From positions 310,381 through 374,380 of the forward strand of contig SACZ01000001.1 of assembly GCA_023369685.1 (NCBI GenBank): a stretch of 64,000 bases of DNA, read 5' to 3'. The notes beneath the pieces are model-generated. The model was not told where the DNA came from. It made no database searches and saw only the letters and a program-made list of their open reading frames with translations. This document shows positions 9,086 to 19,946 of this stretch, one piece after another. The number at the start of each line of letters is the position of its first letter. Within the stretch, counting starts at the first letter, position 1. Origin of the DNA: Prolixibacteraceae bacterium JC049. Lineage in GTDB: Bacteria > Bacteroidota > Bacteroidia > Bacteroidales > Prolixibacteraceae. The translations under genes and the position numbers were made by a program.

Positions 9086-9294
9086 GAATAAATCTTTTAG
9101 TATAAAGAACAAAGGAAACTATTTTAATTTAAAAAGTGTCATTCAGATGGCTTAATCTGAACAACGACAAAGAGTTTTAATTTCAATTTTACGTTGGAGA
9201 AGCTGTTAGAATGAGAGAGCGTAAGAAAAAGTTAAATTATTTTGAACCATTCTTAATAGAGAGTGTTTAATCTATCAAAATAAAGACTGGAGCT

Positions 9295-9411
9295 ATGAAC
9301 GAACATGATTTAAACGAAGGTTGTTGTGGTTACCAAATTCATCATACTGGCGAATGTTGTCAGACAGAAAGTGATGAAAAAGAAAACAGCACAACAGAAC
9401 AAAAAGATTAA
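9295..9411 (+). CDS. 38-residue cysteine-rich small protein
   Basis: This short frame reads MNEHDLNEGCCGYQIHHTGE and then CCQTESDEKENSTTEQKD before TAA. Two Cys-Cys pairs ten residues apart flank a His-His pair, and the tail is acidic and polar with no membrane segment. A GGAG lies just before the ATG, though the gap is short. A strong terminator begins 35 bp after the stop, so the frame has its own transcript end and is not part of the ABC-F gene behind it. The Cys/His layout would suit zinc or copper binding or a redox role; the function is not known. That it is translated is inferred from composition, frame and flanking signals. Confidence 0.55.
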   Translation: MNEHDLNEGCCGYQIHHTGECCQTESDEKENSTTEQKD

Positions 9412-9445
9412 TTTCAATTTTGCCATTAATTCAATATCCACGAAG

Positions 9446-9472
9446 AGCCGGGTTAGTCATCCGGCTTTTTTA
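9446..9472 (+). terminator. Terminator after the 38-residue gene
   Basis: AGCCGG and CCGGCT pair across a 9-nt loop, followed by a run of seven T. Confidence 0.8.
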
Positions 9473-9547
9473 TTTTCCTATCCTGAATGAATTGTTAATA
9501 ACCAGTGATTTTAAGTCGATTTCAGTAGTTCGCATTGGAGAAATACT

Positions 9548-9555
9548 TATTTTTG
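9548..9555 (+). promoter_or_regulatory. -7 box (TATTTTTG) of the ABC-F gene
   Basis: The box fits TAnnTTTG and lies 34 bp ahead of the ATG and after the preceding terminator. No TTG lies at the usual 17-23 bp upstream. Confidence 0.45.
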
Positions 9556-9577
9556 CGCGCTAAAAATTGGTTAATAA

Positions 9578-11200
<1,623 letters not shown>

Positions 11201-11285
11201 TATTTTTAGATTTCAGATGCTCGGATAATTAGAAAGAAATGATATGAAAATCTAGCAATCTGAATAAACTGTTTCTTCCATAATA

Positions 11286-11336
11286 AAAAAGCCATTTCAG
11301 ATTTTGATTGACTCATGCTGGAATGGCTTTTCTTTT
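11286..11336. terminator. Bidirectional terminator between the ABC-F and TRIC genes
   Basis: AGCCATTTCAG pairs with CTGGAATGGCT (one mismatch) across a 17-nt loop, with an A-run before and a T-rich run after. It sits between two convergent genes. Confidence 0.8.
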
Positions 11337-11354
11337 ATATTCAATTTTGTTCTG

Positions 11355-11966
11355 TTATTTCGTATCGTCGAAGCGTGGAAATGACCAGTTTTGACGAATG
11401 GCAATTAGTCGGATGGTGATAATAGTACCAATAGCTACCATTTGGTTGATTTCTGAAGGCACTCCAAGTTTACGCATGATTAGAAAGATGATAGCTCCGG
11501 CTAAGCAGGCTGTAGCATAAATCTCTTTCTTAAAAATTAATGGAATATCGTTACATAGTGTGTCGCGAATAACACCACCAACCACAGCGGTAGATAATCC
11601 CATCATTACCGATAGCGCAGGAAGAATATCGGCATTTAGTGCTTTTTCTAACCCAATTATGGTGAAAACACCAATTCCAATGGTATCGAACAGGAACATG
11701 GTTTTGCGCCATTGCATAACATGTTTCCTAAAAAACAGAGCTACAAGTACGGCTGCTAATATACAGTAAGTGTATGTCATGGTTTGTATCCAGCTAACTG
11801 GTGTAACTCCCATGAGTAAATCGCGTACTGTTCCTCCTCCCACTGCGGTTACAAAGCCAATAAACATTGCTCCAAACCAATCCATTCTTTTACTTGTAGC
11901 TGCCAATGTTCCGGACATGGCAAAGAAGAATGTTCCGATAAAATCAAATAGATCGATAAATGACAT
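11355..11966 (-). CDS. TRIC-type cation channel family membrane protein (YadS/UPF0126)
   Basis: The 203-residue protein consists of two similar halves of three helices. Each half carries the family hallmark: AVGGGTVRDLLMG in the first and AVVGGVIRDTLCND in the second, where the glycines kink the helix and line the pore. Bacterial members form trimeric, mainly potassium or sodium conducting channels in the inner membrane. ATG at 11966 is chosen because GAAGGAAAA precedes it; an upstream in-frame GTG at 11996 would add ten residues without a ribosome site. It is monocistronic. Confidence 0.92.
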   Translation of the reverse strand: MSFIDLFDFIGTFFFAMSGTLAATSKRMDWFGAMFIGFVTAVGGGTVRDLLMGVTPVSWIQTMTYTYCILAAVLVALFFRKHVMQWRKTMFLFDTIGIGVFTIIGLEKALNADILPALSVMMGLSTAVVGGVIRDTLCNDIPLIFKKEIYATACLAGAIIFLIMRKLGVPSEINQMVAIGTIITIRLIAIRQNWSFPRFDDTK

Positions 11967-12273
11967 TTTTCCTTCAATTTTCAGGGCGCAAAACACGTGA
12001 GTTTTTAGTAATCTTCCAAATGGAAAATGAATTTGTTTCCTAAAATTAACAAAAATAAAATCATTACGTTTTAATGGGTTGAAAGTTAGTTTATTGAGAA
12101 TATGCAGAAATAAAAGTGTTTAACATAGGTTGAATTGAGCGTAGTCCGTTTGATTTAGAGGGGGAGAGAATGGAACTATAAATCAATCATATTGAATAAG
12201 ATTTGTAAATTGTTGAATGTTTTCAATTTCGATGAATGACATAGTAACTTTCAGAAATATAAAAAAATAGCAA

Positions 12274-13038
12274 ATGAAAATTGTAGACTTGTCAAAGCCA
12301 ATCCAGTATAATTCAGGCGATCCTTGGTTTATGAAGGTAAAGATTAAGCATAAATCGCATGCCAAATCAAAGTGGCTTATTAGGGCACTTGGATTGCCTT
12401 TTAGGTTGTTTCCAAGTAAGTTTCAAGGATGGGCCGACGATACCATTCAAAAAATGGGAGTGCATTCCACAACACACCTGGATGCTCCCTGGCACTATGG
12501 GCCAGAGTGTGAAGGGAAAAAAGCCAAGACAATTGATGAAGTCCCTTTGGAGTGGTGCTATGGAGATGGTGTAGTGATAGATATGTCTCATAAAAACGAT
12601 TTTGAACCCATCACTCGAGATGACTTGGCGAATTTTGTTCAGGAAAATGAAATTGAAATAAAGGATGGCACCATTGTTTTAATTCGAACTGGTCGTGATA
12701 AACTGATGGGGACAAAAGCATTTGCAGAAAAAGGAACAGGGGTAGATGCAGAAGCAACCCGATGGTTATTAGAGCAAGGAGTAAAAGTTACAGGAATTGA
12801 TCAATGGGGATGGGATTTACCATTGAAATATTTAATTAAAAAAGCTAAGGAAACCAATAATCCTGAACTTTTCTGGCAAGGACATGTGGTAGGTATTGAT
12901 AAAGAATATTGCCATTTGGAACAATTGACCAACTTGGGCGCATTGCCTTTAAAAGGATTCAAAGTAGCATTATTTCCATTGAAAATTGTTGGTGCTTCAG
13001 CGGCGCCGGCTAGAGTAGTCGCAATGCTTGAGGAGTAA
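12274..13038 (+). CDS. Cyclase-family metal hydrolase (kynurenine formamidase-like)
   Basis: The 254-residue protein has HSTTHLDAPWH (residues about 66-76), matching the HxGTHxDxPxH metal-binding motif of the cyclase family (PF04199), which includes arylformamidases and isatin hydrolases. Other family marks are VLIRTGRD and GASAAPARVVAML near the end, comparable to the usual GxxxxPxR ending. It probably cleaves an amide or lactam in the cytoplasm using a bound manganese or zinc. No tryptophan catabolic genes lie nearby, so kynurenine formamidase activity cannot be assumed. A loop of about 20 basic residues after residue 30 (KWLIRALGLPFRLFPSKFQG) lies just before the metal motif. Confidence 0.88.
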   Translation: MKIVDLSKPIQYNSGDPWFMKVKIKHKSHAKSKWLIRALGLPFRLFPSKFQGWADDTIQKMGVHSTTHLDAPWHYGPECEGKKAKTIDEVPLEWCYGDGVVIDMSHKNDFEPITRDDLANFVQENEIEIKDGTIVLIRTGRDKLMGTKAFAEKGTGVDAEATRWLLEQGVKVTGIDQWGWDLPLKYLIKKAKETNNPELFWQGHVVGIDKEYCHLEQLTNLGALPLKGFKVALFPLKIVGASAAPARVVAMLEE

Positions 13039-13040
13039 AT

Positions 13041-13077
13041 AAAAAAAGCCCACATTCAAGATTGAATATTGTGGGCT
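13041..13077 (-). terminator. Terminator of the threonine operon
   Basis: On the minus strand, AGCCCACA/TGTGGGCT with further inner pairing is followed by TTTTTTT. On the plus strand no T-run follows, so it serves thrC. Confidence 0.8.
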
Positions 13078-13107
13078 CATGCATTACATCAATATCATGG
13101 TTCAATT

Positions 13108-14415
13108 TTAATGTTCATTAGTTAGCAGTTGGCTAAATAAATCGAAACTTCGAGCGAGCTCTATAGATTGCTTTTCACCTTTCATAAACTGAAGTAATCG
13201 GTCAGGAATGGTAACTTTTCCATCGCCAATAACGGCCTCTACAGTTTCAATAAATTTAGCCGGGTGGGCTGTTTCCAGGAATATTCCGGGTTGATCATTT
13301 TTCAGTTGATCCTTCAGTGCCTGATAACCACAAGCTCCATGTGGGTCTAGGATGTAGCCCGTTTCGGCATAAACCGAATTAATGGTGCTATTGATTTGTG
13401 CATCGGAAAAACGTGCTCCTGCAATATTTGATCGGATAACGTTCCATTGCTCTTTATAAAGATCGAGAATTCGGGCAAAATTACTGGGATTACCCACATC
13501 CATTGCGTTGGCAATTGTTTCAACCGATTGTTTGGGGTGGTAATCGCCTTCCTGCAAATATTGATACACCACATCATTTTCATTATTGGCTGCAATAAAT
13601 TGCGAAATAGGAAGTCCCATTTTTTGTGCAAATAAACCAGCTGTTAGGTTGCCAAAGTTACCCGAAGGAACAGCAACGACTAATTCGCCATTGAGTTTCC
13701 CTTGCTTTTTCAATTGGGCATAAGCGTGGAAATAGTAAAAAGCCTGAGGCAGAAAACGAGCTACATTGATTGAATTGGCCGAAGTTAATAGCAATTTCGA
13801 GTTCAGTTCTTCATCTAAAAATGCCTGTTTTACTAGTTTCTGACAGTCGTCAAAAGTTCCGTCTACTTCTATTGCTGTAATATTCTGCCCAAGAGTCGTG
13901 AATTGCTTTTCCTGAATTTCACTTACCTTTCCTTTAGGGTAAAGAACGTACACATGAATACCATCTACTCCCAGGAAACCGTTGGCTACAGCACTTCCGG
14001 TATCACCAGATGTGGCTGCCAAAACATTCACTTTTCGGTTTTCATTTTGAAGAAAGTAACGAAGCATTCTTGCCATAAAACGACCACCAACATCTTTAAA
14101 TGCTGCAGTTGGTCCGTGAAAAAGTTCCAACGACCAGATATTATTTTCTACTTCAACAACAGGGCAGTCGAATGAAAGTGTGTCGAAAACAATTTCTTTT
14201 AAGTCGTCAGATGGAATATCTCCACCGAAAAATTGTTTGGCCACTTCAAAAGCAATTTCCTGAAAAGATAGCTGATCGATATTCTCGAAAAAAGAGTCGG
14301 GCAGAGGTTTTATCTCGTTGGGCATAAACAACCCATTGTCTTCAGCAAGACCTTCAATTACCGCCTCTTTCAGTGATTTATTATTAATTTTTCCGTTTGT
14401 GCTATAGTACTGCAT
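13108..14415 (-). CDS. thrC: Threonine synthase
   Basis: The 435-residue PLP enzyme converts O-phosphohomoserine to threonine. The start MQYYSTNGKINNKSLKEAVI, the PLP-lysine motif LFHGPTAAFKDVGGR (lysine about residue 107), ATSGDTGSAVANG and VAVPSGNFGNLTAG (phosphate-binding loop) are all present, and the length fits the fold-type II threonine synthases of this kind. It is the third gene of a three-gene operon, 10 bp after the phosphoglycerate-mutase-like gene, and has a terminator behind it. Confidence 0.96.
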   Translation of the reverse strand: MQYYSTNGKINNKSLKEAVIEGLAEDNGLFMPNEIKPLPDSFFENIDQLSFQEIAFEVAKQFFGGDIPSDDLKEIVFDTLSFDCPVVEVENNIWSLELFHGPTAAFKDVGGRFMARMLRYFLQNENRKVNVLAATSGDTGSAVANGFLGVDGIHVYVLYPKGKVSEIQEKQFTTLGQNITAIEVDGTFDDCQKLVKQAFLDEELNSKLLLTSANSINVARFLPQAFYYFHAYAQLKKQGKLNGELVVAVPSGNFGNLTAGLFAQKMGLPISQFIAANNENDVVYQYLQEGDYHPKQSVETIANAMDVGNPSNFARILDLYKEQWNVIRSNIAGARFSDAQINSTINSVYAETGYILDPHGACGYQALKDQLKNDQPGIFLETAHPAKFIETVEAVIGDGKVTIPDRLLQFMKGEKQSIELARSFDLFSQLLTNEH

Positions 14416-14425
14416 GATTTTAGGT

Positions 14426-15634
14426 TTAGTCTGCCAGTAAAAATTTGATAAACTCGTTGCCTTTCAACAGGCCTAGCTCTCCCCATTCGGCATTGTGTTC
14501 GTCGTAAGTATCCACATCGTCGCGAAACAGATTGGGCTTGTAAACTGCGAATGGAACCGGAGTCCGCGTATGCGTTCTTAGTTCACATGGAGTTGGGTGA
14601 TCTGGTAAGATGGCAATGGCAATCTCTTCTTCGGAAGCTTGGATAGCTTCCCAAATTGGTTTCACCACTTTCGAATCGATATCTTCAATGGTTTTTACCT
14701 TTAACTGAAAATCACCTTCATGTCCTGCTTCGTCGGGAGCTTCTATGTGTAGGTAGACAAAATCGTGCTTTTGCAAGGCTTGCCATGCTGCTTGTGCCTT
14801 TCCTGCATAATTGGTGTTGTAAAGTCCTGTCGCTCCATTTACTTTTATCACTTCCATTCCGGCATAAACACCAATTCCCTGTACCAAATCAACTGCTGAT
14901 ATTACGGCAGAACTGTTTACACCCCATTGTGATTTCAATGTTTGCATTAGAGGGCGCTCTCCTGGCGACCAAGGCCAAATGGCATTAGCCGGATCTTTGC
15001 CTTCGCTTTTTCGTTTTACATTGATTGGATGGTTCTCCAATAATTTAATGGATGCTGCAATTAATTCATTTAACAGCTTGGCAGTTGCATTTGCTGCTTC
15101 CTCTTTGGGTTGAACCAGCAGAGGAGCAAATGGCTTATTGGGCACGTCATGAGGAGGAGTGCATTGCAAGTTCTTATTCCCATTTTTCAGAATAAGAAGA
15201 TTTCTATAGCTAACTCCTTTATGAAAACGCACCGATTCATTTCCAAGCTTTTCGTTTAATAGATCGATCAATTCACCTGCCTCTTCATTGGAAATATGAC
15301 CGGCAGAGTGATTCTTTATCTTTTCATTTTCGATACAAATTAAATTACATCGAAAAGCAATTTCGTCGGGAGCAATTTCAATATTCATACTGGCTGCTTC
15401 CAATACTCCACGTCCTTCGTAAACTTCTTCCACATCGTAACCCAATACCGACATGTTAGCAATTTCGCTGCCTGGATGCATGGAGTCGGGAACAGTTTCT
15501 AGCAGACCATTTACTCCCGATTGAGCAATTTGATCAATATATGGTTTGTGGGCTACCTGTAAAGGTGTTTTATTGCCCAGCGCTGCAATGGGTTCATCGG
15601 CCATTCCATCGCCTAATATTATAATGTGCTTCAT
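14426..15634 (-). CDS. Phosphoglycerate-mutase-like (ApgM) protein, probable homoserine kinase replacement
   Basis: The 402-residue protein belongs to the alkaline-phosphatase superfamily, ApgM type: MKHIIILGDGMADEPI at the start supplies the metal aspartates, PGSEIANMSVLGYD contains the catalytic serine region, and HIEAPDEAGHEGD and ILPDHPTP carry the later metal ligands. It sits exactly where homoserine kinase (thrB) is expected between thrA and thrC, with gaps of 9 and 10 bp, and no GHMP-type thrB is seen in the window. In Bacteroides, relatives in this position have been linked genetically to the homoserine kinase step. I therefore infer that role here over a glycolytic one. The phosphate donor and mechanism are not visible in sequence. 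Confidence 0.85.
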   Translation of the reverse strand: MKHIIILGDGMADEPIAALGNKTPLQVAHKPYIDQIAQSGVNGLLETVPDSMHPGSEIANMSVLGYDVEEVYEGRGVLEAASMNIEIAPDEIAFRCNLICIENEKIKNHSAGHISNEEAGELIDLLNEKLGNESVRFHKGVSYRNLLILKNGNKNLQCTPPHDVPNKPFAPLLVQPKEEAANATAKLLNELIAASIKLLENHPINVKRKSEGKDPANAIWPWSPGERPLMQTLKSQWGVNSSAVISAVDLVQGIGVYAGMEVIKVNGATGLYNTNYAGKAQAAWQALQKHDFVYLHIEAPDEAGHEGDFQLKVKTIEDIDSKVVKPIWEAIQASEEEIAIAILPDHPTPCELRTHTRTPVPFAVYKPNLFRDDVDTYDEHNAEWGELGLLKGNEFIKFLLAD

Positions 15635-15643
15635 TGGTTCATT

Positions 15644-18070
15644 TTAAACGTTCGATACTCTGATAATATCGGCAAATACACCGGCTGCAGTAACTTCTGC
15701 TCCTGCTCCGTATCCTTTAATTTGCATCGGGTATTTGTCGTAACGTTCGGTGGTGAACAGAATAATGTTGTTGCTCCCTTCCAAATCGTAGAAAGGGTGA
15801 GCGGCACCAACAGCTTTCAGTCCCACCTCGGCTTTTCCTTGGTCAAAGCTGGCAACAAATCTCCATTTTTTCCCTTCCGAAGCCAATTTTTTTCTGTCAT
15901 CTTCGAATTGAATATTCAATTCAGGAATGTTGGCCCAGAAGCTATCCATTGAACCATCGAATAATTCGTCTGGGATGAATTTGTTAACCTCTACCTGTGA
16001 TTGCTCAAGAGGATATCCTGACTCTCTGGCCAAAATGACTAGTTTTCGAACTACATCTAAACCACTTAAATCGACACGCGGGTCCGGCTCGGAATAACCT
16101 TGTTCTTTGGCCTGACGAATTGCTTCACTTAGTGAAACGGATTCGCTGATAGTGTTGAAAATAAAGTTAAGAGTACCCGAAAGTACAGCTTCAATTTTCA
16201 GAATTCTATCACCTGAATAGATCATGTCATTCAGAGTAGTGATGACAGGCAAACCTGCTCCCACATTGGTTTCGAATAGAAACTTGACGCCTTTCTTAGC
16301 TGCTGTTTTTTTCAGTTTCTGGTAGTTGCCTAATTCCGAAGATGCCGCCTCTTTGTTGGCTGCGACAATGGAAATATTGGCATTCAGAACATCCAAATAG
16401 TTTTCAGAAACCAACTTGCTGGCAGTACAGTCTACAAATACCGAGTTGAACACGTTCATCTCTTTCATTTGCTGAACAAATAATTCATCGGAGCCTTGTT
16501 GCCCTTTTTCGTCCAGCACTGCTTTATATTCTTTCAAGTCGATTCCGTCTCTGTCGAAGATCATCTTCTTAGAGTTTGCCAAACCAACTACTTTCAGGCG
16601 TAAGCGTTTCGATTTCATCAAACGTTCTTGCTGTTCGCTAATCTGGTTAATCAATTTGCCTCCTACAGTCCCAATTCCCATTAAGAAAACGTTCAGTTCG
16701 GCAAAAGGAGAAAGGAAAAATGCTTCGTGCACCACGTTGAGTGTTTTGCGCAAGTCTTTTTCACGAACTACCCATGAGATATTCAGCTCGGAAGCACCTT
16801 GAGCTATGGCAACGATATTGATTCCATTTTTGCCAATTATGCCGAACAATTTACCTGCAATGCCAGTGGTTTGTTTCATGTTTTCGCCAACAACAGCCAC
16901 GATGCTCAGTTGGTGTTCGCTTTCTACTTTGTTGATTTGCCCAGAACGAATCTCCACGTCGAACTCTTTTCTTACAACAGCTTCTGCTGCCACTACATCA
17001 GCACTTTTTATGGCAAAACTGATGGAATTCTCAGAGGAAGCCTGTGATATAAGAATTACATTCACTTTTTCTTTGGCCAATGCACCAAATAGACGACTAG
17101 AAATACCGGCTACTCCAACCATTCCAATGCCCTGAACTGTCATCAGAGAGATATCTTTAATGGAAGAGATTCCTTTTATGGGTTTATCTGTTCCATTTAC
17201 CTTATCGGCAGTAATTAATGTACCTTCGGCTGCTGCATTGAAAGTGTTTTTTATCCAGATTGGAATTTGCTTTTGGTAAACCGGAATAATTGTTGGCGGA
17301 TAAATAACTTTGGCTCCAAAATGCGATAACTCCATTGCTTCGGAATAAGTAAGCTGAGGAATCACATGTGTTTTGGATATAACACGTGGATCGGCAGTCA
17401 TAAAGCCATCCACATCGGTCCATATTTCCAGCTCATCGGCATTTAACGCAGCAGCAAAAATAGATGCTGTGTAGTCAGAGCCTCCTCGTCCTAATGTAGT
17501 AGGAATATCATCTGGAGAACTAGCAACAAAACCTGGTGCTACAGCAACACCCGAAAACTGATCGAACTGACGACGAATATTGCTGTTTGTCCAAACAAAA
17601 TCAACACTAGCCTGACCGTGATTCAGATCGGTTTTTATTAACTCTTCGCTTTTAATGCGTTCGGTATTTAGGTATTTACTAACAACGAATGACGAAATGC
17701 GTTCCCCAAAGCTAAGCAGGCGATCCATAATTCTTGGAGTTAGCTCGCCAAGCATCGAAATACCATTAATAATCCACTCTACTTCGGCTAGCATCTCTTC
17801 CATAACAGAGCGCACGCTTACCAGCTCTTCGCCTTCGAAAAGTTCGCTAATAACATCGGAGTGGAGTTGTTTAATTTCTTTCAGGTTGGTATTGAAACCG
17901 GATGTTCGCGTGGTTGCATGTCTAGCGGCTGCAATCAACTTGTCGGTCACACCACCGAAAGCTGAAACAATAACAACTAAATCAGCATCCTGATTGCTCA
18001 CAATCTGCTTTACATTTTTTAATGCATCGGCACTTCCTACTGAAGTACCTCCAAATTTCAATACTTTCAT
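15644..18070 (-). CDS. thrA: Bifunctional aspartate kinase / homoserine dehydrogenase I
   Basis: The 808-residue protein carries an aspartokinase domain (start MKVLKFGGTSVGSADALKNV; GRGGSDYTA for the aspartate site), two ACT regulatory repeats (about 310-450, including MVGVAGISSRLFGALA and KQTTGIAGKLFGIIGKNGIN), then an NADP homoserine dehydrogenase domain (VFLMGIGTVGGKLI at about 465; GTLNFIFNTI and EPDPRVDLSGLDVVRK near 630-680). It catalyses the first and third steps of threonine synthesis, usually inhibited by threonine through the ACT repeats. It is the first gene of the operon; a short inverted repeat lies 28 bp before its ATG. Confidence 0.97.
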   Translation of the reverse strand: MKVLKFGGTSVGSADALKNVKQIVSNQDADLVVIVSAFGGVTDKLIAAARHATTRTSGFNTNLKEIKQLHSDVISELFEGEELVSVRSVMEEMLAEVEWIINGISMLGELTPRIMDRLLSFGERISSFVVSKYLNTERIKSEELIKTDLNHGQASVDFVWTNSNIRRQFDQFSGVAVAPGFVASSPDDIPTTLGRGGSDYTASIFAAALNADELEIWTDVDGFMTADPRVISKTHVIPQLTYSEAMELSHFGAKVIYPPTIIPVYQKQIPIWIKNTFNAAAEGTLITADKVNGTDKPIKGISSIKDISLMTVQGIGMVGVAGISSRLFGALAKEKVNVILISQASSENSISFAIKSADVVAAEAVVRKEFDVEIRSGQINKVESEHQLSIVAVVGENMKQTTGIAGKLFGIIGKNGINIVAIAQGASELNISWVVREKDLRKTLNVVHEAFFLSPFAELNVFLMGIGTVGGKLINQISEQQERLMKSKRLRLKVVGLANSKKMIFDRDGIDLKEYKAVLDEKGQQGSDELFVQQMKEMNVFNSVFVDCTASKLVSENYLDVLNANISIVAANKEAASSELGNYQKLKKTAAKKGVKFLFETNVGAGLPVITTLNDMIYSGDRILKIEAVLSGTLNFIFNTISESVSLSEAIRQAKEQGYSEPDPRVDLSGLDVVRKLVILARESGYPLEQSQVEVNKFIPDELFDGSMDSFWANIPELNIQFEDDRKKLASEGKKWRFVASFDQGKAEVGLKAVGAAHPFYDLEGSNNIILFTTERYDKYPMQIKGYGAGAEVTAAGVFADIIRVSNV

Positions 18071-18097
18071 CTGTATAAAATTTATTATTTCGAAAAC

Positions 18098-18115
18098 ATC
18101 CTTTCTACAAAGGAT
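18098..18115. repeat. Inverted repeat ahead of thrA
   Basis: ATCCTTT and AAAGGAT are separated by 4 bp (CTAC), 27 bp upstream of the thrA start. It could be an operator or a leader-RNA hairpin; no threonine-rich leader peptide is visible beside it. Confidence 0.4.
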
Positions 18116-18200
18116 ATAACAATCGTACTATCCCATTTTTCAAGAGGATTTACATGGCTCACAAAAGGAGTGAGTATTGACGAATTGCAAATTTTGGATA

Positions 18201-18229
18201 AAGAAACCGGGCAGTTTAATCTGCCCGGT
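18201..18229 (-). terminator. Terminator of recA
   Basis: ACCGGGCAG and CTGCCCGGT form a perfect 9-bp GC-rich stem with a 6-nt loop; TTTCTTT follows on the minus strand. Confidence 0.85.
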
Positions 18230-18256
18230 GATCTATCTTGATATGTGATAAATCAA

Positions 18257-19294
18257 CTATTCTACAGTGGTAGCTTCGGTGGTGGTGCCGCTGATCTCAG
18301 CAAGAATCTTTCCTTCCAATTCTTCTGCTAGCTCAACGTTGTCTTTGATGAGATTTTTAACTGCTTCACGGCCTTGTCCTAGCTTCGATTCGCCATAACT
18401 GAACCATGAACCACTTTTCTTAATCACTCCGTATTCAACTCCTAAGTCGATGATTTCACCAACTTTTGAGATGCCTTCTCCGAACATGATGTCGAATTCA
18501 GCTTTACGGAATGGAGGTGCAACTTTGTTTTTAACCACTTTCACACGAGTGTGGTTACCTACAACCTCATCTCCATCTTTAATTTGACCAACACGACGAA
18601 TATCTAAACGTACTGAAGCGTAAAACTTCAATGCGTTACCACCCGTTGTCGTTTCTGGGTTTCCAAACATCACACCAATTTTCTCACGAAGCTGGTTGAT
18701 GAAAATACAACAAGTCTTAGCTTTGTTAATGTTGGCAGTTAGCTTACGCAATGCCTGTGACATTAATCGAGCCTGAAGACCCATTTTTGAGTCACCCATA
18801 TCTCCTTCGATTTCTGCTTTAGGTGTTAAAGCTGCAACCGAGTCGATTACTACAATATCCAATGCGCCTGAACGAATCAGGTTATCTGCAATTTCCAATG
18901 CTTGCTCTCCATTATCTGGCTGAGAAATGAACAAATCGTCAGTGTTCACCCCTAATTTTTTAGCGTAAAATGGGTCAAAAGCGTGCTCTGCATCAACAAT
19001 AGCGGCTAAGCCACCTGCTTTCTGAGCTTCTGCAATTGCGTGAATTGCAAGGGTTGTTTTACCTGAAGATTCTGGTCCGTAGATCTCAATAATTCGACCT
19101 TTAGGGAAACCACCAACTCCAAGTGCAACGTCCAAGCTTAACGAACCAGTAGAAATTACAGGAACGTCCTCGTGAGCCTTATCACCCATTCGCATAATTG
19201 AACCCTTACCATAGGTCTTTTCGATTTTGTCCATGGTAAGCTGCAGGGCTTTCAGCTTCTCTTTGTTTAGTTTTGCTTGATCTTCGTTTGCCAT
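18257..19294 (-). CDS. recA: Recombinase RecA
   Basis: The 345-residue strand-exchange ATPase is complete: Walker [10 protein letters not shown] (about 74-82), Walker B region VVIDSVAAL, the L1/L2 loops with [15 protein letters not shown] and [20 protein letters not shown], and [18 protein letters not shown]. The tail ends in a glutamate/threonine-rich acidic stretch as usual. It acts in homologous recombination and the SOS response. A TAAATTTG box overlapping the bcp stop (19318-19325, minus strand) could give it its own start just ahead of the gene, in addition to reading through from bcp 28 bp upstream. Confidence 0.98.
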   Translation of the reverse strand: MANEDQAKLNKEKLKALQLTMDKIEKTYGKGSIMRMGDKAHEDVPVISTGSLSLDVALGVGGFPKGRIIEIYGPESSGKTTLAIHAIAEAQKAGGLAAIVDAEHAFDPFYAKKLGVNTDDLFISQPDNGEQALEIADNLIRSGALDIVVIDSVAALTPKAEIEGDMGDSKMGLQARLMSQALRKLTANINKAKTCCIFINQLREKIGVMFGNPETTTGGNALKFYASVRLDIRRVGQIKDGDEVVGNHTRVKVVKNKVAPPFRKAEFDIMFGEGISKVGEIIDLGVEYGVIKKSGSWFSYGESKLGQGREAVKNLIKDNVELAEELEGKILAEISGTTTEATTVE

Positions 19295-19322
19295 AAAACT
19301 TTTATATTAGTTATTTTCAAAT

Positions 19323-19787
19323 TTACAGTTCTAAGGCTTCCAGAATTTGGTTGGTGTGATCTTTGGTTTTCACTTTTTCAAAAACAGTTTGTATAACACC
19401 GTTTTCATCGATAACAAAAGTGGTTCTAAGAACACCCATATAAGTTTTTCCATACATTTTCTTTTCTCCCCAAGCACCGTATGCTTCCAATACCTCTTTT
19501 TCGGTATCGGCAATTAGGTTAAAACCTAAGTTGTGTTTAGCAATAAACTTCAAATGAGAAGCTTCGCTGTCGGGGCTAACGCCAATGATTTCGAAACCTT
19601 TATCTAACCAACTGCTGTAGTTATCGTTTAGATTACACGATTCAGCAGTACATCCTGGAGTATTATCCTTAGGGTAAAAATACAAAATAACTTTCTTCCC
19701 TTGGTAATCACTCAATGATATAATTTCACCATTTTGATTTCTCGCCTTAAAATCAGGAGCCTTATCTCCTGCCTTTAAATGAGTCAT
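19323..19787 (-). CDS. bcp: Thioredoxin-dependent thiol peroxidase (BCP-type peroxiredoxin)
   Basis: The 154-residue protein matches the AhpC/TSA fold: GDKAPDF at the start, VILYFYPKDNTPGCTAESC with peroxidatic Cys46 and resolving Cys51 (the atypical 2-Cys spacing of BCP), and TFVIDENGVI later. It reduces hydroperoxides using thioredoxin in the cytoplasm. It is directly upstream of recA in the same direction and may share a transcript with it; a pairing of oxidative defence and repair is plausible but not shown. Confidence 0.95.
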   Translation of the reverse strand: MTHLKAGDKAPDFKARNQNGEIISLSDYQGKKVILYFYPKDNTPGCTAESCNLNDNYSSWLDKGFEIIGVSPDSEASHLKFIAKHNLGFNLIADTEKEVLEAYGAWGEKKMYGKTYMGVLRTTFVIDENGVIQTVFEKVKTKDHTNQILEALEL

Positions 19788-19946
19788 GACCTTTTGAATT
19801 TAAATTCGACATTAAAGTTATTTGAAACATGATTAATATCATGCTTCTTTTTTTAGTAATTTGGGTTGTTTACATTTTCTTAAGAAATAAAATTTTTACG
19901 AAATTTGTAGCATCAAATTTTGAAATTCAACAAAAAAGAGTATTAC

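Noticed and set aside
12274-13038. Cyclase-family protein as a nucleotide cyclase
   Set aside because: The name refers to the polyketide cyclase/kynurenine formamidase family; the HxxTHxDxPxH motif is of metal hydrolases, unrelated to class III nucleotide cyclases.
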